The notes: a model not told the origin generated them from the letters alone. Positions 8,297-16,981 are shown, counted from the stretch's first letter. The stretch: 64,000 bases of DNA from Acidobacteriaceae bacterium KBS 146 (GCA_000688615.1 JHVA01000001.1:1302001-1366000); one strand, 5' to 3'. Numbers and translations: made by a program.

Positions 8297-8776
8297 TCAT
8301 CGTTCGACGACAACCCGCATCAGCACCGCATCATCGGAGGGCGCGCGATAATAATCCTTCCGCCGCCCCTCCTCGACAAAACCGAGGCGTCGATAAAGTG
8401 CCAATGCTGAAGAATTTAACGACCGCACCTCGAGTTCGACGTTGCTGGCTCCTTCCGCGCGGCACCAGTCAAGCACCGCCTCGCAGAGAGCCCTCCCGAT
8501 TCCCTCTCTCCGGGCCTCCTCTGCCACAACTACGCTCTCCAACTCGGCGATCGGCTCGTCTCCGGCTTCCACAATCCTGCCAACGGCGAATCCCACAAGA
8601 CCGGGCTTATCCATCCGCTCGGCAATCAGCAGGCACCGGCGAACCGCCTCCGGGCGCGCTTCAACCATCTCCATATAGGCGCCCAAAGGCCAGTGCGGAG
8701 CCTCCTGCACCTTGCATTCAAGTGCGAATACTTCCGCCACATCCTCTGCCCGTGCTGCTCTGATCCTCGACCCCAC
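8297..8776 (-). CDS. rimI: Ribosomal-protein-S18-alanine N-acetyltransferase
   Basis: GNAT-fold acetyltransferase (159 aa) that would use acetyl-CoA to acetylate the N-terminus of ribosomal protein S18. It shows the acetyl-CoA-binding motif A region (VVVAEEARREGIGRALCEAVLDW) and the RimI-typical following stretch LEVRSLNSSALALYRRLGF. It starts 2 nt after the tsaB stop; tsaB-rimI adjacency is common in bacteria and strengthens the call over a generic GNAT enzyme. Confidence 0.87.
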   Translation of the reverse strand: MGSRIRAARAEDVAEVFALECKVQEAPHWPLGAYMEMVEARPEAVRRCLLIAERMDKPGLVGFAVGRIVEAGDEPIAELESVVVAEEARREGIGRALCEAVLDWCRAEGASNVELEVRSLNSSALALYRRLGFVEEGRRKDYYRAPSDDAVLMRVVVER

Positions 8777-8778
8777 GT

Positions 8779-9459
8779 CTAACCCGCCGAACCCGCTGAA
8801 GGGATCTTCGCCATCTTCGCGAAGATCTCCAGATCCGTTCGCCGCAGATAATTCGCATCGAGAGTCGCCACATCCTCAAACTCCCCCGCAGCCACTCTCT
8901 CTGCCACTAACGGCAGCACATCCGCAGCGCGAGGCTCCGCGACCAACCGGGGTCCCAGATCCCTCAGCGCCTCCGCCACCCTGGGCTCACAGACCACCAC
9001 CGTCGCAGTTCCTTGTGCGGCAGCCGCAACCTCGTCCGCAGTCAATAAGGTTTCGCTTACCTTCTGGCCCCGTGCGTAAACTCCGCAGTAGAACTCCCCG
9101 CGCCCGGCATCCAGCACCGCACAGATATCTCCCTCTGTCCTATCCGCCACATCCGCCAGCACAGCCAGCCGTGAAATCGCAATCAGTGGAATCTTCCCCG
9201 CCTCGCTCAGCCCCTTCGCCGCACTCACTCCTACCCGCACCCCTGTAAACGACCCCGGCCCATGAACCACGGCAATCGCTGAAAGCTCATTCAATCTCCA
9301 ACCCTGTGCGTTCAGCATCTCTCGGATCACTGGGATCAGCCGCTCCGAAGCGCTCCTTCCCGGCATCTGCTCCGACGCCGTTACTCTCAGCTCGCGCTCC
9401 CCTTCCGCCAGCGCAACGCTGCCCTCTCCTCCACTGGTATCGATCAACAGCAGCCGCAT
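8779..9459 (-). CDS. tsaB: tRNA threonylcarbamoyladenosine biosynthesis protein TsaB
   Basis: Inactive ASKHA-fold partner of TsaD in the complex that makes the universal t6A37 modification of ANN-decoding tRNAs. The family hallmark VHGPGSFTGVRVG is present (about 68-80), with the N-terminal LLIDTSGGEGSVAL. The 226-aa length is normal. Its ATG directly follows the stop of the MeaB-epimerase gene with no intervening base, and rimI follows closely, so the three genes look like one transcript. tsaD and tsaE are not in the window. Confidence 0.93.
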   Translation of the reverse strand: MRLLLIDTSGGEGSVALAEGERELRVTASEQMPGRSASERLIPVIREMLNAQGWRLNELSAIAVVHGPGSFTGVRVGVSAAKGLSEAGKIPLIAISRLAVLADVADRTEGDICAVLDAGRGEFYCGVYARGQKVSETLLTADEVAAAAQGTATVVVCEPRVAEALRDLGPRLVAEPRAADVLPLVAERVAAGEFEDVATLDANYLRRTDLEIFAKMAKIPSAGSAG

Positions 9460-10746
9460 CTATTTCTTCCCCACAATCTCAACCAGCACACCGCCCGTGC
9501 TCGCAGGATGCACGAAAAAATAACGGTGCCCTCCTGCTCCCACTCCAATCCGATCGTTCACCAGCCTCACTCCGCCCTCTTTCAGCTTCTTCAACATCCC
9601 CTCGATATCCTCTACCTTCAAAGCAATGTGATGGAGCCCTTCTCCACGCTTCGCCAGAAAACGCCCGATCACCGAATCTTCCGCCGTAGGCTCCAGTAAC
9701 TCGATTCGACTCGCACCGACTGGAAGCATCGCCACCTTCACCTGCTCCTGCTCCACCGTCTCTTCCTGCGCAGCCCTCATCCCCAGCGCCTCGTAAAACC
9801 CACGAGCACCGGTGATACTCTTCACCGCGATCCCCAGGTGGTCCAGCGCCAGCCCACGCATCCACTCAGCCCCCTGGTCCGCGATCCCATCCAAATCTCG
9901 ATCCGGAATCTCTCGTCTCCGCTTCCGCTCCCCACACGCCGCAACCGCAGCCATCAGCTCGTCAGTTCCTGCGCCCGTCGTCGCCACCGTCTGCACCACA
10001 GCCGCCGCGTCTTCGGTCGCACTCCCCAGACCCTGCATTGCAACAATCTCTGCCGCCATCCGATCCGCGCCTGCCAGATCGCTCTTATTGACGGCAAAGA
10101 CATCCGCAATCTCCATCACCCCGGCCTTCAGGCTCTGGATCTCATCTCCCATACCCGGTGCCAGAACCAGCACCGTAACATCGGCCAGCCGGGCAATCTC
10201 CACCTCATCCTGCCCTACCCCGACCGTCTCAATCAAAATCTTTCCTCTGCCGGAAGCCCGCATCACCTCGCAGACATCCCGCACTGCACTCGCCAGGCCG
10301 CCTACCTTCCCACGCGATGCCATGCTGCGTACGTAGATTCCTCCATCCTCCACCGGCTCGCGCATCCGAATCCGATCCCCCAGCAACGCTCCACCCGTAT
10401 AAGGACTCGAAGGATCCACCGCAACCACCCCTACTCTCTCCCCCCTGCCATGCAGCCACTGCGACATCTGATCGACCAGCGTGCTCTTCCCCGCTCCCGG
10501 AGGCCCCGTCACTCCAATCTTCAGGCTACTTCCTGCCATCGTGTGGCATGCCGCCAGCAACTCCTCCGCCCCCGCAGTCCTGTCCTCCACCATCGAGATC
10601 GCCCGCGCCAGCGCCCGCACATCTCCACTCCGCAGACGCTCCACCATCGCCTGCACACTCGCCGCTCTCGACTCGTCTCCGCTCACCAGTGCGATAATAA
10701 CCCCGCTTCCAAGCCCGGACGTTTTTGACTCCTCAGATATTTGCAT
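9460..10746 (-). CDS. MeaB-type G-protein chaperone fused to methylmalonyl-CoA epimerase
   Basis: Two-domain protein. In numbering from an upstream TTG at 10821, the first domain is a MeaB/ArgK GTPase: P-loop GPPGAGKST (106-114), ETVGVGQDE (198-206) and NKSD (245-248). MeaB protects and loads the B12-dependent methylmalonyl-CoA mutase. From about residue 325 a VOC-fold methylmalonyl-CoA epimerase follows, with likely metal ligands His328 (LDHLGIAV), His398 (HHIAL) and Glu448 (VEIV). This couples two helpers of the propionate/succinate route in one chain; the mutase itself is not here. I start at ATG 10746, because the upstream start would overlap the divergent fucosidase gene. Both active sites look complete. 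Confidence 0.88.
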   Translation of the reverse strand: MQISEESKTSGLGSGVIIALVSGDESRAASVQAMVERLRSGDVRALARAISMVEDRTAGAEELLAACHTMAGSSLKIGVTGPPGAGKSTLVDQMSQWLHGRGERVGVVAVDPSSPYTGGALLGDRIRMREPVEDGGIYVRSMASRGKVGGLASAVRDVCEVMRASGRGKILIETVGVGQDEVEIARLADVTVLVLAPGMGDEIQSLKAGVMEIADVFAVNKSDLAGADRMAAEIVAMQGLGSATEDAAAVVQTVATTGAGTDELMAAVAACGERKRRREIPDRDLDGIADQGAEWMRGLALDHLGIAVKSITGARGFYEALGMRAAQEETVEQEQVKVAMLPVGASRIELLEPTAEDSVIGRFLAKRGEGLHHIALKVEDIEGMLKKLKEGGVRLVNDRIGVGAGGHRYFFVHPASTGGVLVEIVGKK

Positions 10747-10806
10747 CCATGAATGAGTACTTTCACCTATAATTCCCGTGCCGTAAATTAATCCAAAGGA
10801 CCGCCC

Positions 10807-12252
10807 GTGAATCTTCTGCATCGCAGCATCGCAACCGGACTCCTCTTTGCCTCCTCAGCTTCGCTCAGTTTCGCCCAGCTTCAGGGCAGCAAGCCCGACA
10901 CCACCCCCACCCATCACCCCGTACCTTCCATTCAGGACAAGGAGACTCCCGCCCAGCGGGATGCCCGCATGGCATGGTGGCGCGATGCCCGCTTCGGGAT
11001 GTTCATTCACTGGGGTCTCTACTCCATCCCCGCCGGGGAGTGGCACGGCCAGCGCACCACCCACATCGGCGAGTGGATCATGAACGACCTCTCCATCCCC
11101 GTCGCCGACTACAAAGGCTTCGCAAAACAGTTCAACCCCACCGGCTTCTCCGCGCATGACATCGTAGCCCTCGCCAAGGGAGCCGGCATGAAGTACATCG
11201 TCATCACCTCCAAGCATCACGATGGCTTCGCCATGTTCGACTCCAAGGTCGATCCCTTCAACATCGTCGCCGCCACCCCCTTCAAGCGCGATCCTCTAAA
11301 AGAGCTCGCCGAAGAGTGCCGCAAGCAGGGCGTCAAACTCGGCTTCTACTACTCGCAGTCACAGGACTGGACCGCTCCCGGCGGCGGCGCAGCCGTCCGC
11401 GGCGACCACAATAAAGACACCGGCCATTGGGACAAGGCGCAGGACGGCTCCTTCGACGACTACCTCCACAAAAAATCCATCCCGCAGATCAAGGAACTGC
11501 TCGAGAACTATAAGGGCTACCCCGTCGTCGTCTGGTTCGATACCCCCGGCAAGGCTATGGCTCCCGAACGCTCCGCCGAGATCGTCAAGCTCCTCAACAA
11601 ATACCCCAACCTCATCTGGAACAATCGTCTCGGCGGAACCTACAAAGGCGACACCGAAACCCCTGAGCAGTACATTCCGCCTCAGGGATTCCCTGGAGAA
11701 GACTGGGAGTCCTGCATGACCATCAACGACACCTGGGGCTTCAAATCCTTCGATACCAACTTCAAGTCCTCTGAAGTTCTCATCCGCAACCTCATCGACA
11801 TCGCCTCCAAGGGAGGCAATTACCTGCTCAACATCGGCCCCGACTCCAAGGGCATCGTTCCCCAGCCCGAAGTCGATCGTCTCCACGACATGGGCAAGTG
11901 GATGAAGGTGAACGGCGAAGCCATCTACGGAACCAGCGCCACCATCTTCGACACTCCCACCGGCACCTTCAGCCAGACCGACAAGGACAAGCGCGGCAAC
12001 CCGAAGTTCACTCCCACCTGGAACTGGCGCTCCACCACCAAGGGCAACAAAGTCTATGTCGAAATCTTCGACTGGAAGGGTCACTTCCACGTAGACAAGA
12101 TGCCTCGCAAAGTCACAGGAGCCTACCTGCTCGCCGACTCAGCCCATAAGCCACTCAAGTTCACCCAGAAGGGCACCGCCCTCGACGTCGATCTCCCTGC
12201 CCAGGCGCTCGATCCCGTCGCCACCGTCCTCGTCCTCAACACCAACAAGTAG
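10807..12252 (+). CDS. Secreted alpha-L-fucosidase, GH29
   Basis: 481-aa glycosidase releasing alpha-linked fucose from glycans. A Sec signal peptide (MNLLHRSIATGLLFASSASLSFAQ) predicts export. GH29 features follow: WWRDARFGMFIHWGLYS, the SKHHDGFAMF histidine cluster, and VVWFDTPG, whose Asp is in the position of the catalytic nucleophile. GGNYLLNIGPDSKG is also typical. The acid/base residue is not conserved enough to name by eye. The gene is divergent from the MeaB fusion, and converges on a pectinesterase across a repeat. Together they suggest plant or algal polysaccharide use. Confidence 0.92.
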   Translation: MNLLHRSIATGLLFASSASLSFAQLQGSKPDTTPTHHPVPSIQDKETPAQRDARMAWWRDARFGMFIHWGLYSIPAGEWHGQRTTHIGEWIMNDLSIPVADYKGFAKQFNPTGFSAHDIVALAKGAGMKYIVITSKHHDGFAMFDSKVDPFNIVAATPFKRDPLKELAEECRKQGVKLGFYYSQSQDWTAPGGGAAVRGDHNKDTGHWDKAQDGSFDDYLHKKSIPQIKELLENYKGYPVVVWFDTPGKAMAPERSAEIVKLLNKYPNLIWNNRLGGTYKGDTETPEQYIPPQGFPGEDWESCMTINDTWGFKSFDTNFKSSEVLIRNLIDIASKGGNYLLNIGPDSKGIVPQPEVDRLHDMGKWMKVNGEAIYGTSATIFDTPTGTFSQTDKDKRGNPKFTPTWNWRSTTKGNKVYVEIFDWKGHFHVDKMPRKVTGAYLLADSAHKPLKFTQKGTALDVDLPAQALDPVATVLVLNTNK

Positions 12253-12266
12253 CTCCACAGCCGGAT

Positions 12267-12392
12267 CCCCATTCATGGCGCAGTCTCATCGCGACATGAA
12301 TGGGGTATTCGAGCAAAGCGCAACCGCCTCGCTTAAGAGCACGGCTTCAGCCCTGCCATCGCTTTCATAACAAGGAAAGGGGCTTCAGCCCC
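12267..12392. repeat. Dispersed palindromic repeat between convergent genes
   Basis: Contains CCCCATTCATG (12267-12277) perfectly complementary to CATGAATGGGG (12295-12305), then the hairpin GGGGCTTCAGCCCC (12379-12392). Relatives occur at 7512-7740, 15311-15446 and 50276-50410. Lying between the fucosidase and pectinesterase stops, it could act as a bidirectional terminator, though it lacks long T runs. Confidence 0.75.
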
Positions 12393-12400
12393 TGAGGCAC

Positions 12401-13411
12401 TCACTTCACCCCCGTAGGATCCCAACCATCCGCCCCACGCAGATACACCTTCGCCTCGTACCTCTTCGCCTCATCCGAAGTCAGCTGCTTCGCCAGCCTC
12501 TCTCGCGCCACCGCATTGGCTCCCGGTCCGCTCGACCGATACTCCGCGTACGTCGCCGTCGGCAGCCGGGGAGCAGGTGCACTCTTCCACTCCGACCATC
12601 CCTCCGGCTCAATATGTGCACCCATCTTCGTATTCATGAAAATCACCGTCGAGTAATCCCGCCACGGCCTACCCAGATAAACCTTCCCCGCACCATCTTC
12701 CGCAGTCAGACGGCAATGGTTGAAGACATATCCCGCATCCTGATGAGGCCGCGTATTGCTCTCAGCCGTCACATACCCTCCCGCCTCATGCGCTATGCTG
12801 CGAATCTCGCAATTCTCGAACACCGCCTTCGCGTCCCCAAAGATGAAATCCACATGGCCCTCGATGTAGCAGTCCCTGTAGTACTGCCGCCCGGTCACGC
12901 AGTTCGGCCCGGCCTCTGCGCCCTTCATGCAACCCATGCTCGAGGCATACAGGGTGTCCTGCGCTCCCAGCAGCCTCACCCTCCGAAACACCGCCCGGTC
13001 CGCCCGCACCGAGGCCGCCACCGCCTGCGACGGCACCTGGCTCGTCTTGCTGTAGTCGTTCGCGATGGTCATATTCCCGGCAAAGAAGTCCTCACCCGTC
13101 ACAAACAGCGTCGCCGAGCAGCCCGTACCGCACGTCGAAGCCGCGCTGTTCCCATAAACCAGCACCACGTCCTCCGGCCTCTTGCCCATTCCCCGAAACT
13201 CGATGCGAGGCTTGTCGACATGGACCACCTCCCTGTAAATTCCCGGTGCAATCCGAATCACCGCGCCCTCTGCCGGAGCCGCACTCACCGCCGCCTGGAT
13301 CGTCGTGAACTCGCCACCCGCCTGCGCTACCCCAATCTCGCGCTTTTTGCCCCACGACACTCCCGAACACACTCCCAGCAACACCAGCACAGCCAGCACT
13401 CGCAACCGCAT
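12401..13411 (-). CDS. Secreted pectinesterase, CE8
   Basis: Removes methyl esters from galacturonan. After a signal peptide (MRLRVLAVLVLLGVCSGVSWG) the right-handed beta-helix begins with FTTIQAAVSAAP. The CE8 catalytic signatures are intact: GAQDTLY, YIEGHVDFIFGDA (catalytic Asp) and LGRPWRDYSTVIF (substrate Arg/Trp). ATG 13411 is preferred over the track start at 13435 because it begins the signal peptide directly. It is divergent from a hexuronate-type transporter, and products of pectin breakdown are the expected cargo of that transporter. Confidence 0.93.
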   Translation of the reverse strand: MRLRVLAVLVLLGVCSGVSWGKKREIGVAQAGGEFTTIQAAVSAAPAEGAVIRIAPGIYREVVHVDKPRIEFRGMGKRPEDVVLVYGNSAASTCGTGCSATLFVTGEDFFAGNMTIANDYSKTSQVPSQAVAASVRADRAVFRRVRLLGAQDTLYASSMGCMKGAEAGPNCVTGRQYYRDCYIEGHVDFIFGDAKAVFENCEIRSIAHEAGGYVTAESNTRPHQDAGYVFNHCRLTAEDGAGKVYLGRPWRDYSTVIFMNTKMGAHIEPEGWSEWKSAPAPRLPTATYAEYRSSGPGANAVARERLAKQLTSDEAKRYEAKVYLRGADGWDPTGVK

Positions 13412-13509
13412 CTCCACTCCTCCGCGAATCCACAAAAGCCTACTTTGCCAAGACCGAACAAAGCAATCATTGGCTGGACCACTTACAGCTCAACCTATTT
13501 TGTTTGGTC

Positions 13510-13540
13510 TTGACACAACTGGCCTTCAAACGGCTATCCT
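13510..13540 (+). promoter_or_regulatory. Possible promoter of the hexuronate transporter
   Basis: TTGACA at 13510-13515 and TATCCT at 13535-13540 resemble -35 and -10 elements, but the 19-nt spacer is longer than ideal. It is 94 nt upstream of the start codon and points the right way. Confidence 0.35.
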
Positions 13541-13598
13541 CATCCAGAAAACGAATATCTTTGAACTCCCACGGCCTTAGCGGCCCACTTTCAAGCAA

Positions 13599-13609
13599 TG
13601 GTCTGACCA
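13599..13609. promoter_or_regulatory. GntR/FCD-type operator candidate
   Basis: TGGTCTGACCA is a perfect palindrome around a central T, the form bound by many FadR-subfamily GntR regulators of hexuronate and related genes. A weaker relative, TGGCTGGACCA, lies at 13471-13481 near the pectinesterase side. Two sites in one divergent promoter region suggest joint control of both genes. No GntR gene is in the window. Confidence 0.5.
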
Positions 13610-13633
13610 GCCTTGCCGCCGGAGCTTTGATTC

Positions 13634-14977
13634 ATGTCGACAAATTCAGCTGCAAGCCCCTCCCCAAAGGGCTTCACCGTCTCAGCACCTCAGAAGTCCT
13701 CCGATAGCTCCAATGTCCGGTGGTTTGTCTGCTTTCTTCTCTTTCTTGCCACGACCATCAATTACATGGACCGCTCGGTCTTCTCGCTCATCGAGCCGCT
13801 CCTGCACCTCAGCTTCATGGGCTGGGTCCCCGGCATCGACGCCGCTCATCAAACTGTCTACAACATTAATTACGGCCGCATCCTGATCTGCTTTCAGATC
13901 GCCTACGGCGTCGGCTTCCTCTTCGCCGGTCGCATCATCGACAGGCTCGGCACCAAGACCGGCTATGCCCTCGCCATTCTCGTCTGGGGATGCGCCTCCA
14001 TCAGCCACTCTCTCGTCGGCAGCGTAGTCGGCTTCTGCATCGCCCGCATCTTCCTCGGCCTCGGCGAATCCGGAAACTTCCCCGCCGCCATCAAGGCCAC
14101 TACCGAGTGGTTCCCCTCTGAAGAACGAGCCCTCGCCACCGGCCTCTTCAACTCCGGCTCCAACGCCTCCGCCTTCGTCGCTCCGGTCCTTATCGCCGCC
14201 GTCACCATGCGCTGGGGATGGAACGCCGCCTTTATCACGACCGGCTCCATGGGGCTCATCTGGTGCGTCATCTGGTTGTTCTTCCCCTACAACAAGCTGC
14301 GTCGCGGATTGACCCAGACCCAGGCCGACCTCGCGCCCGTCACCAAGGGAAAGCCAATCTACTCCGTCCTGATGCGCCATCGCGGCTTCTGGGCCTTCTG
14401 TATCGGAAAGGGATTCACCGATCCCATCTGGTGGTTCTACCTCTTCTATCTCCCTAAGTTCCTCAACGATAACTACGGGCTCGATCTCAACCACGTCAAG
14501 TACCCGCTCATCGTCATCTACACCGTCGCCAGCATCGGATCGATCGCAGGCGGCTGGCTCTCCGGCTTCCGCATGAAGCACGGACACAGCGTCAACTCCG
14601 GACGCAAGTTCGCCATGCTCGTCTGCGCTCTCTGTGTCCTTCCCATCATGCTTGTGCCTCACATGCACGATCTCTTCCCCAATAACGCCTGGCCCGCGAT
14701 TGCGCTCTTCTGCCTCGCCACCGCCGCGCATCAGGGTTGGTCCGCGAACCTCTTCTCTACCCCGACCGACATGTTCCCATCGACGAGCGTCAGCACGGTG
14801 GTCGGCATTGGAGGAACCGCCGGAGCCATCGGAGGAGCCGTCTTCACCTGGATCGTCTCCCACTACTTCTCACTCCACCCTTTACCCATCTTCGCCATGG
14901 CTGGCTTCGCCTATGTGACCGCACTGCTGATCTTCCAGCTGCTCGTCCCACGCCTCGGCGAACCCCGCACCGCCTGA
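13634..14977 (+). CDS. MFS transporter, hexuronate (ExuT-like) anion:cation symporter family
   Basis: 447-aa inner-membrane transporter with about 12 hydrophobic segments. NYMDRSVFSLIEP in the first helix, the loop FAGRIIDRLGTKTGYA (MFS motif A region) and IARIFLGLGESGNFPAAIKATTEWFP are characteristic of the anion:cation symporter group that includes ExuT (galacturonate/glucuronate) and related carriers. GGAG lies 9 nt before the ATG. The neighbouring divergent pectinesterase and shared palindromes support hexuronate uptake, but the exact substrate is inferred. Confidence 0.82.
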   Translation: MSTNSAASPSPKGFTVSAPQKSSDSSNVRWFVCFLLFLATTINYMDRSVFSLIEPLLHLSFMGWVPGIDAAHQTVYNINYGRILICFQIAYGVGFLFAGRIIDRLGTKTGYALAILVWGCASISHSLVGSVVGFCIARIFLGLGESGNFPAAIKATTEWFPSEERALATGLFNSGSNASAFVAPVLIAAVTMRWGWNAAFITTGSMGLIWCVIWLFFPYNKLRRGLTQTQADLAPVTKGKPIYSVLMRHRGFWAFCIGKGFTDPIWWFYLFYLPKFLNDNYGLDLNHVKYPLIVIYTVASIGSIAGGWLSGFRMKHGHSVNSGRKFAMLVCALCVLPIMLVPHMHDLFPNNAWPAIALFCLATAAHQGWSANLFSTPTDMFPSTSVSTVVGIGGTAGAIGGAVFTWIVSHYFSLHPLPIFAMAGFAYVTALLIFQLLVPRLGEPRTA

Positions 14978-15065
14978 TCTCAAAAATCAACAGATGGCGT
15001 AAGGCCCGGTGCAACCCGGGCCTTCGTCGTTTGGCCTTCCTGCATCCACCGGATCCTGCAACAGC

Positions 15066-15172
15066 AAGCACTCCAGTCGGACATGACAGCAAGGTGTCAT
15101 CCTGACAGCAGGACAGGATAGCGAGGTGTCATCCTGAGCGAAGCGCAGCGAAGTCGAAGGATCTGCGGTCCT
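15066..15172 (+). repeat. Dispersed TGTCATCCTGAGCG repeat with a partial upstream copy
   Basis: A full copy runs from TGTCATCCTGAGCG at 15127 to CTGCGGTCCT at about 15172, preceded by a partial copy (GTGTCATCCTGACAGC, about 15094-15109). It lies in the 14978-15513 gap after the MFS gene, which otherwise holds only the second repeat family and no credible gene. Confidence 0.8.
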
Positions 15173-15310
15173 CATCAGCCCGATCAGCCGCACATCTCGA
15201 TTTTGAGAGGTGGGGCTGATCGGCTACTTCGCGAACTTCTCCAACACCCAGCCATAAGTCACGTGGAGATCGTTGATCCGCAAGCGAGTTTCTTCTTCGA
15301 TGCAGGCGGG

Positions 15311-15446
15311 TACCCCCATCTTCGGCACAGCTTCATCGCGCCTAAGGTCGGCCATTTGGGCGAAGCTCAAAACGCCTCGTTAAGGGCACGGCTTCAGCCG
15401 TGCCAAAAGTAGCTTCCGCCGGGGAAGGCGCTGCAGCGCCTGAGGT
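15311..15446. repeat. Dispersed palindromic repeat upstream of the STN-like gene
   Basis: Same family as 12267-12392 and 50276-50410. It carries GGCACGGCT-TC-AGCCGTGCC (15385-15404), a perfect 9-bp stem with a 2-nt loop, and GGCGCTGCAGCGCC (15427-15440), a perfect palindrome. It ends about 70 nt before the start codon of the next gene. Confidence 0.75.
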
Positions 15447-15513
15447 CCGCATTCCAAAGCACCAACTCGATGACCTTCAACCAATCGAACCGTCGTACCA
15501 TAGAGCCCAGAGC

Positions 15514-16230
15514 ATGTCCGCCCAGACCCCAATCCGACTCGCAGCTCTGTTCTGCCTCGCGATTCCGGCGTGCGCTCAGTACCCGCAGCCATCTCAGTTC
15601 CCGGCAACTCCGACGACGGTTCCCGCCGCCCAGCCCCAACCCGCTGTCCCCAATCGTCCGCAGGTCACCTACACCGGCGACAAGCTTACGGTAAAAGCCG
15701 ACAACTCGAGCCTCAATCAAATCCTTCATGAAATCTCTCGCGTCACCGGAATCACCATCACCGGCGGCGTAACTGATGAAAGGGTCTTTGGTGGTTATGG
15801 CCCCGGATCGATCTCTGAGGTTCTCAATCAGCTTCTGGACGGCACGAGCAGCAACATGCTCTTCCTCTCGAGCACCGGAGGCAAGCCCGCCGAGCTGATC
15901 CTCACTCCGCGCGCCGGAGGCCCGACGCCTCCCAACCCGAACGCCATGCGCTTTGAGGACAACAACGCCGACGATACGGATGCGCAGGCGGCCCAACCGG
16001 TCAATCCCCCGGAGCCTCCGGACGAGTCCAACCCTCCGCAACCCGCTCGATCCGCCGCTCCGGTAGCTCCGGCAAACCAGGCGGCCCCGGCAACGCCGAC
16101 CAACACCACCGGCACCGCCGGCTTGAACGGTTCTGAGGCTCCTACCGACGCCAGAACGCCGCAGCAGATCTTCGATCAGCTTATGAAGCTGCGGCAGCAG
16201 CAGCAGCAACAACAACAGCAATCTCACTGA
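15514..16230 (+). CDS. Secreted STN/secretin-N-like protein with Pro/Ala-rich linker and poly-Gln tail
   Basis: 238 aa. A signal peptide (MSAQTPIRLAALFCLAIPACAQ) is followed by a proline-rich stretch, then a ~90-residue domain (TVKADNSSLNQILHEISRVT, ... GPGSISEVLNQLLDGTSSN) that resembles the STN/secretin N-terminal fold. The rest is low-complexity Pro/Ala/Thr/Asn sequence ending in about eight glutamines coded by CAG/CAA repeats. I prefer ATG 15514 because upstream codons fall in a dispersed repeat. Envelope function is likely; the specific role is unknown. Confidence 0.65.
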   Translation: MSAQTPIRLAALFCLAIPACAQYPQPSQFPATPTTVPAAQPQPAVPNRPQVTYTGDKLTVKADNSSLNQILHEISRVTGITITGGVTDERVFGGYGPGSISEVLNQLLDGTSSNMLFLSSTGGKPAELILTPRAGGPTPPNPNAMRFEDNNADDTDAQAAQPVNPPEPPDESNPPQPARSAAPVAPANQAAPATPTNTTGTAGLNGSEAPTDARTPQQIFDQLMKLRQQQQQQQQQSH

Positions 16231-16549
16231 TCCCAATCGCATTGATCCAAAGGGAACGACGCCGCATCTTGAAGGAACAACGCCGGATCGTGCGCTGCTG
16301 TGAGCGTAGCCGTGTCAAGCAGGAGAGCCCGCTAACTTCAACAAGGCAAACAAGATAGTTTTGCCGTTTTCGTTCTCTCGGTTTGCTATCCTTAAATGAG
16401 AGAGACGAGTTCCCGAAACAGGCCGCAAGCCATTCCATTTCAACAGCTTACAGCAAGCCTTTTAGTTACAAGACTTTAGCTTGGAAGTCCAGACCTATCT
16501 TCTCTATTTTGAAGACTTTGCGCGAATATGCGCAGGGGGGACCGTGCGA
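16231..16549. other. Gap with no gene seen
   Basis: Short frames on either strand lack ribosome-binding sites and family features. A GAGAGA/TCTCTC-like inverted pair flanks 16375-16405 (TTCTCTCGG...AATGAGAGAGA), which might form a weak hairpin. Nothing else can be supported. Confidence 0.3.
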
Positions 16550-16726
16550 TCAGCTTCGAGCAACCTGCGACGGGGCTACAACCGTGCGGGACTGGCGCTC
16601 TGCAGCGACCTGCCGGGCGTGAATCCGGAAGAGGCGAAACATGCTTACGCAGATTCCATAAGCGCTGAGAACACCGGCTGCCAGCGATGCGAGTACAGCG
16701 GAGATAAGAACAATCGACGAATTCAC
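16550..16726 (-). CDS. Small single-helix membrane protein (58 aa, GTG start)
   Basis: GTG at 16726 is preceded by AGAGGA at a 7-nt spacing and opens a frame with an N-terminal hydrophobic helix (IVLISAVLASLAAGVLSAYG, about 5-24) followed by a basic, Arg-rich cytoplasmic-type tail (FRLFRIHARQVAAERQSR). This pattern of one membrane helix plus an Arg/Gln tail looks like a genuine small membrane protein rather than a chance frame. It is divergent from uvrA. I do not know its function. Confidence 0.55.
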   Translation of the reverse strand: MNSSIVLISAVLASLAAGVLSAYGICVSMFRLFRIHARQVAAERQSRTVVAPSQVARS

Positions 16727-16981
16727 TGCATTTTCCTCTAACTTTCGCGCAGCGGTCAGCGACGTTCTTGTCTGAATCAGCTTCGCATTTACTACTGTGA
16801 TGCAAAGATCGGCAGAAATTCAATGCCCCATGAGGCCCGGGATATTGAATGTTTGGGTACGTTTGCCCAATTCGGGCCCCGAGCTCCGAGTTGTCCGCAC
16901 CCCAGGACTCGTGGCTGGATCGAACACAGAGCACAAATGCCGTATCCTAGATACTTGGCCATAAAGCCTCAGCAACCGTCT

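Noticed and set aside
13682..14863. 393-aa acidic frame opposite the MFS gene
   Set aside because: Asp/Glu/Gly-rich artefact of the antisense of a membrane protein gene.
16823..16981. Longer N-terminus for uvrA from ATG 16823
   Set aside because: The added 53 residues are unlike UvrA, and the conserved family start lies just after ATG 16982.
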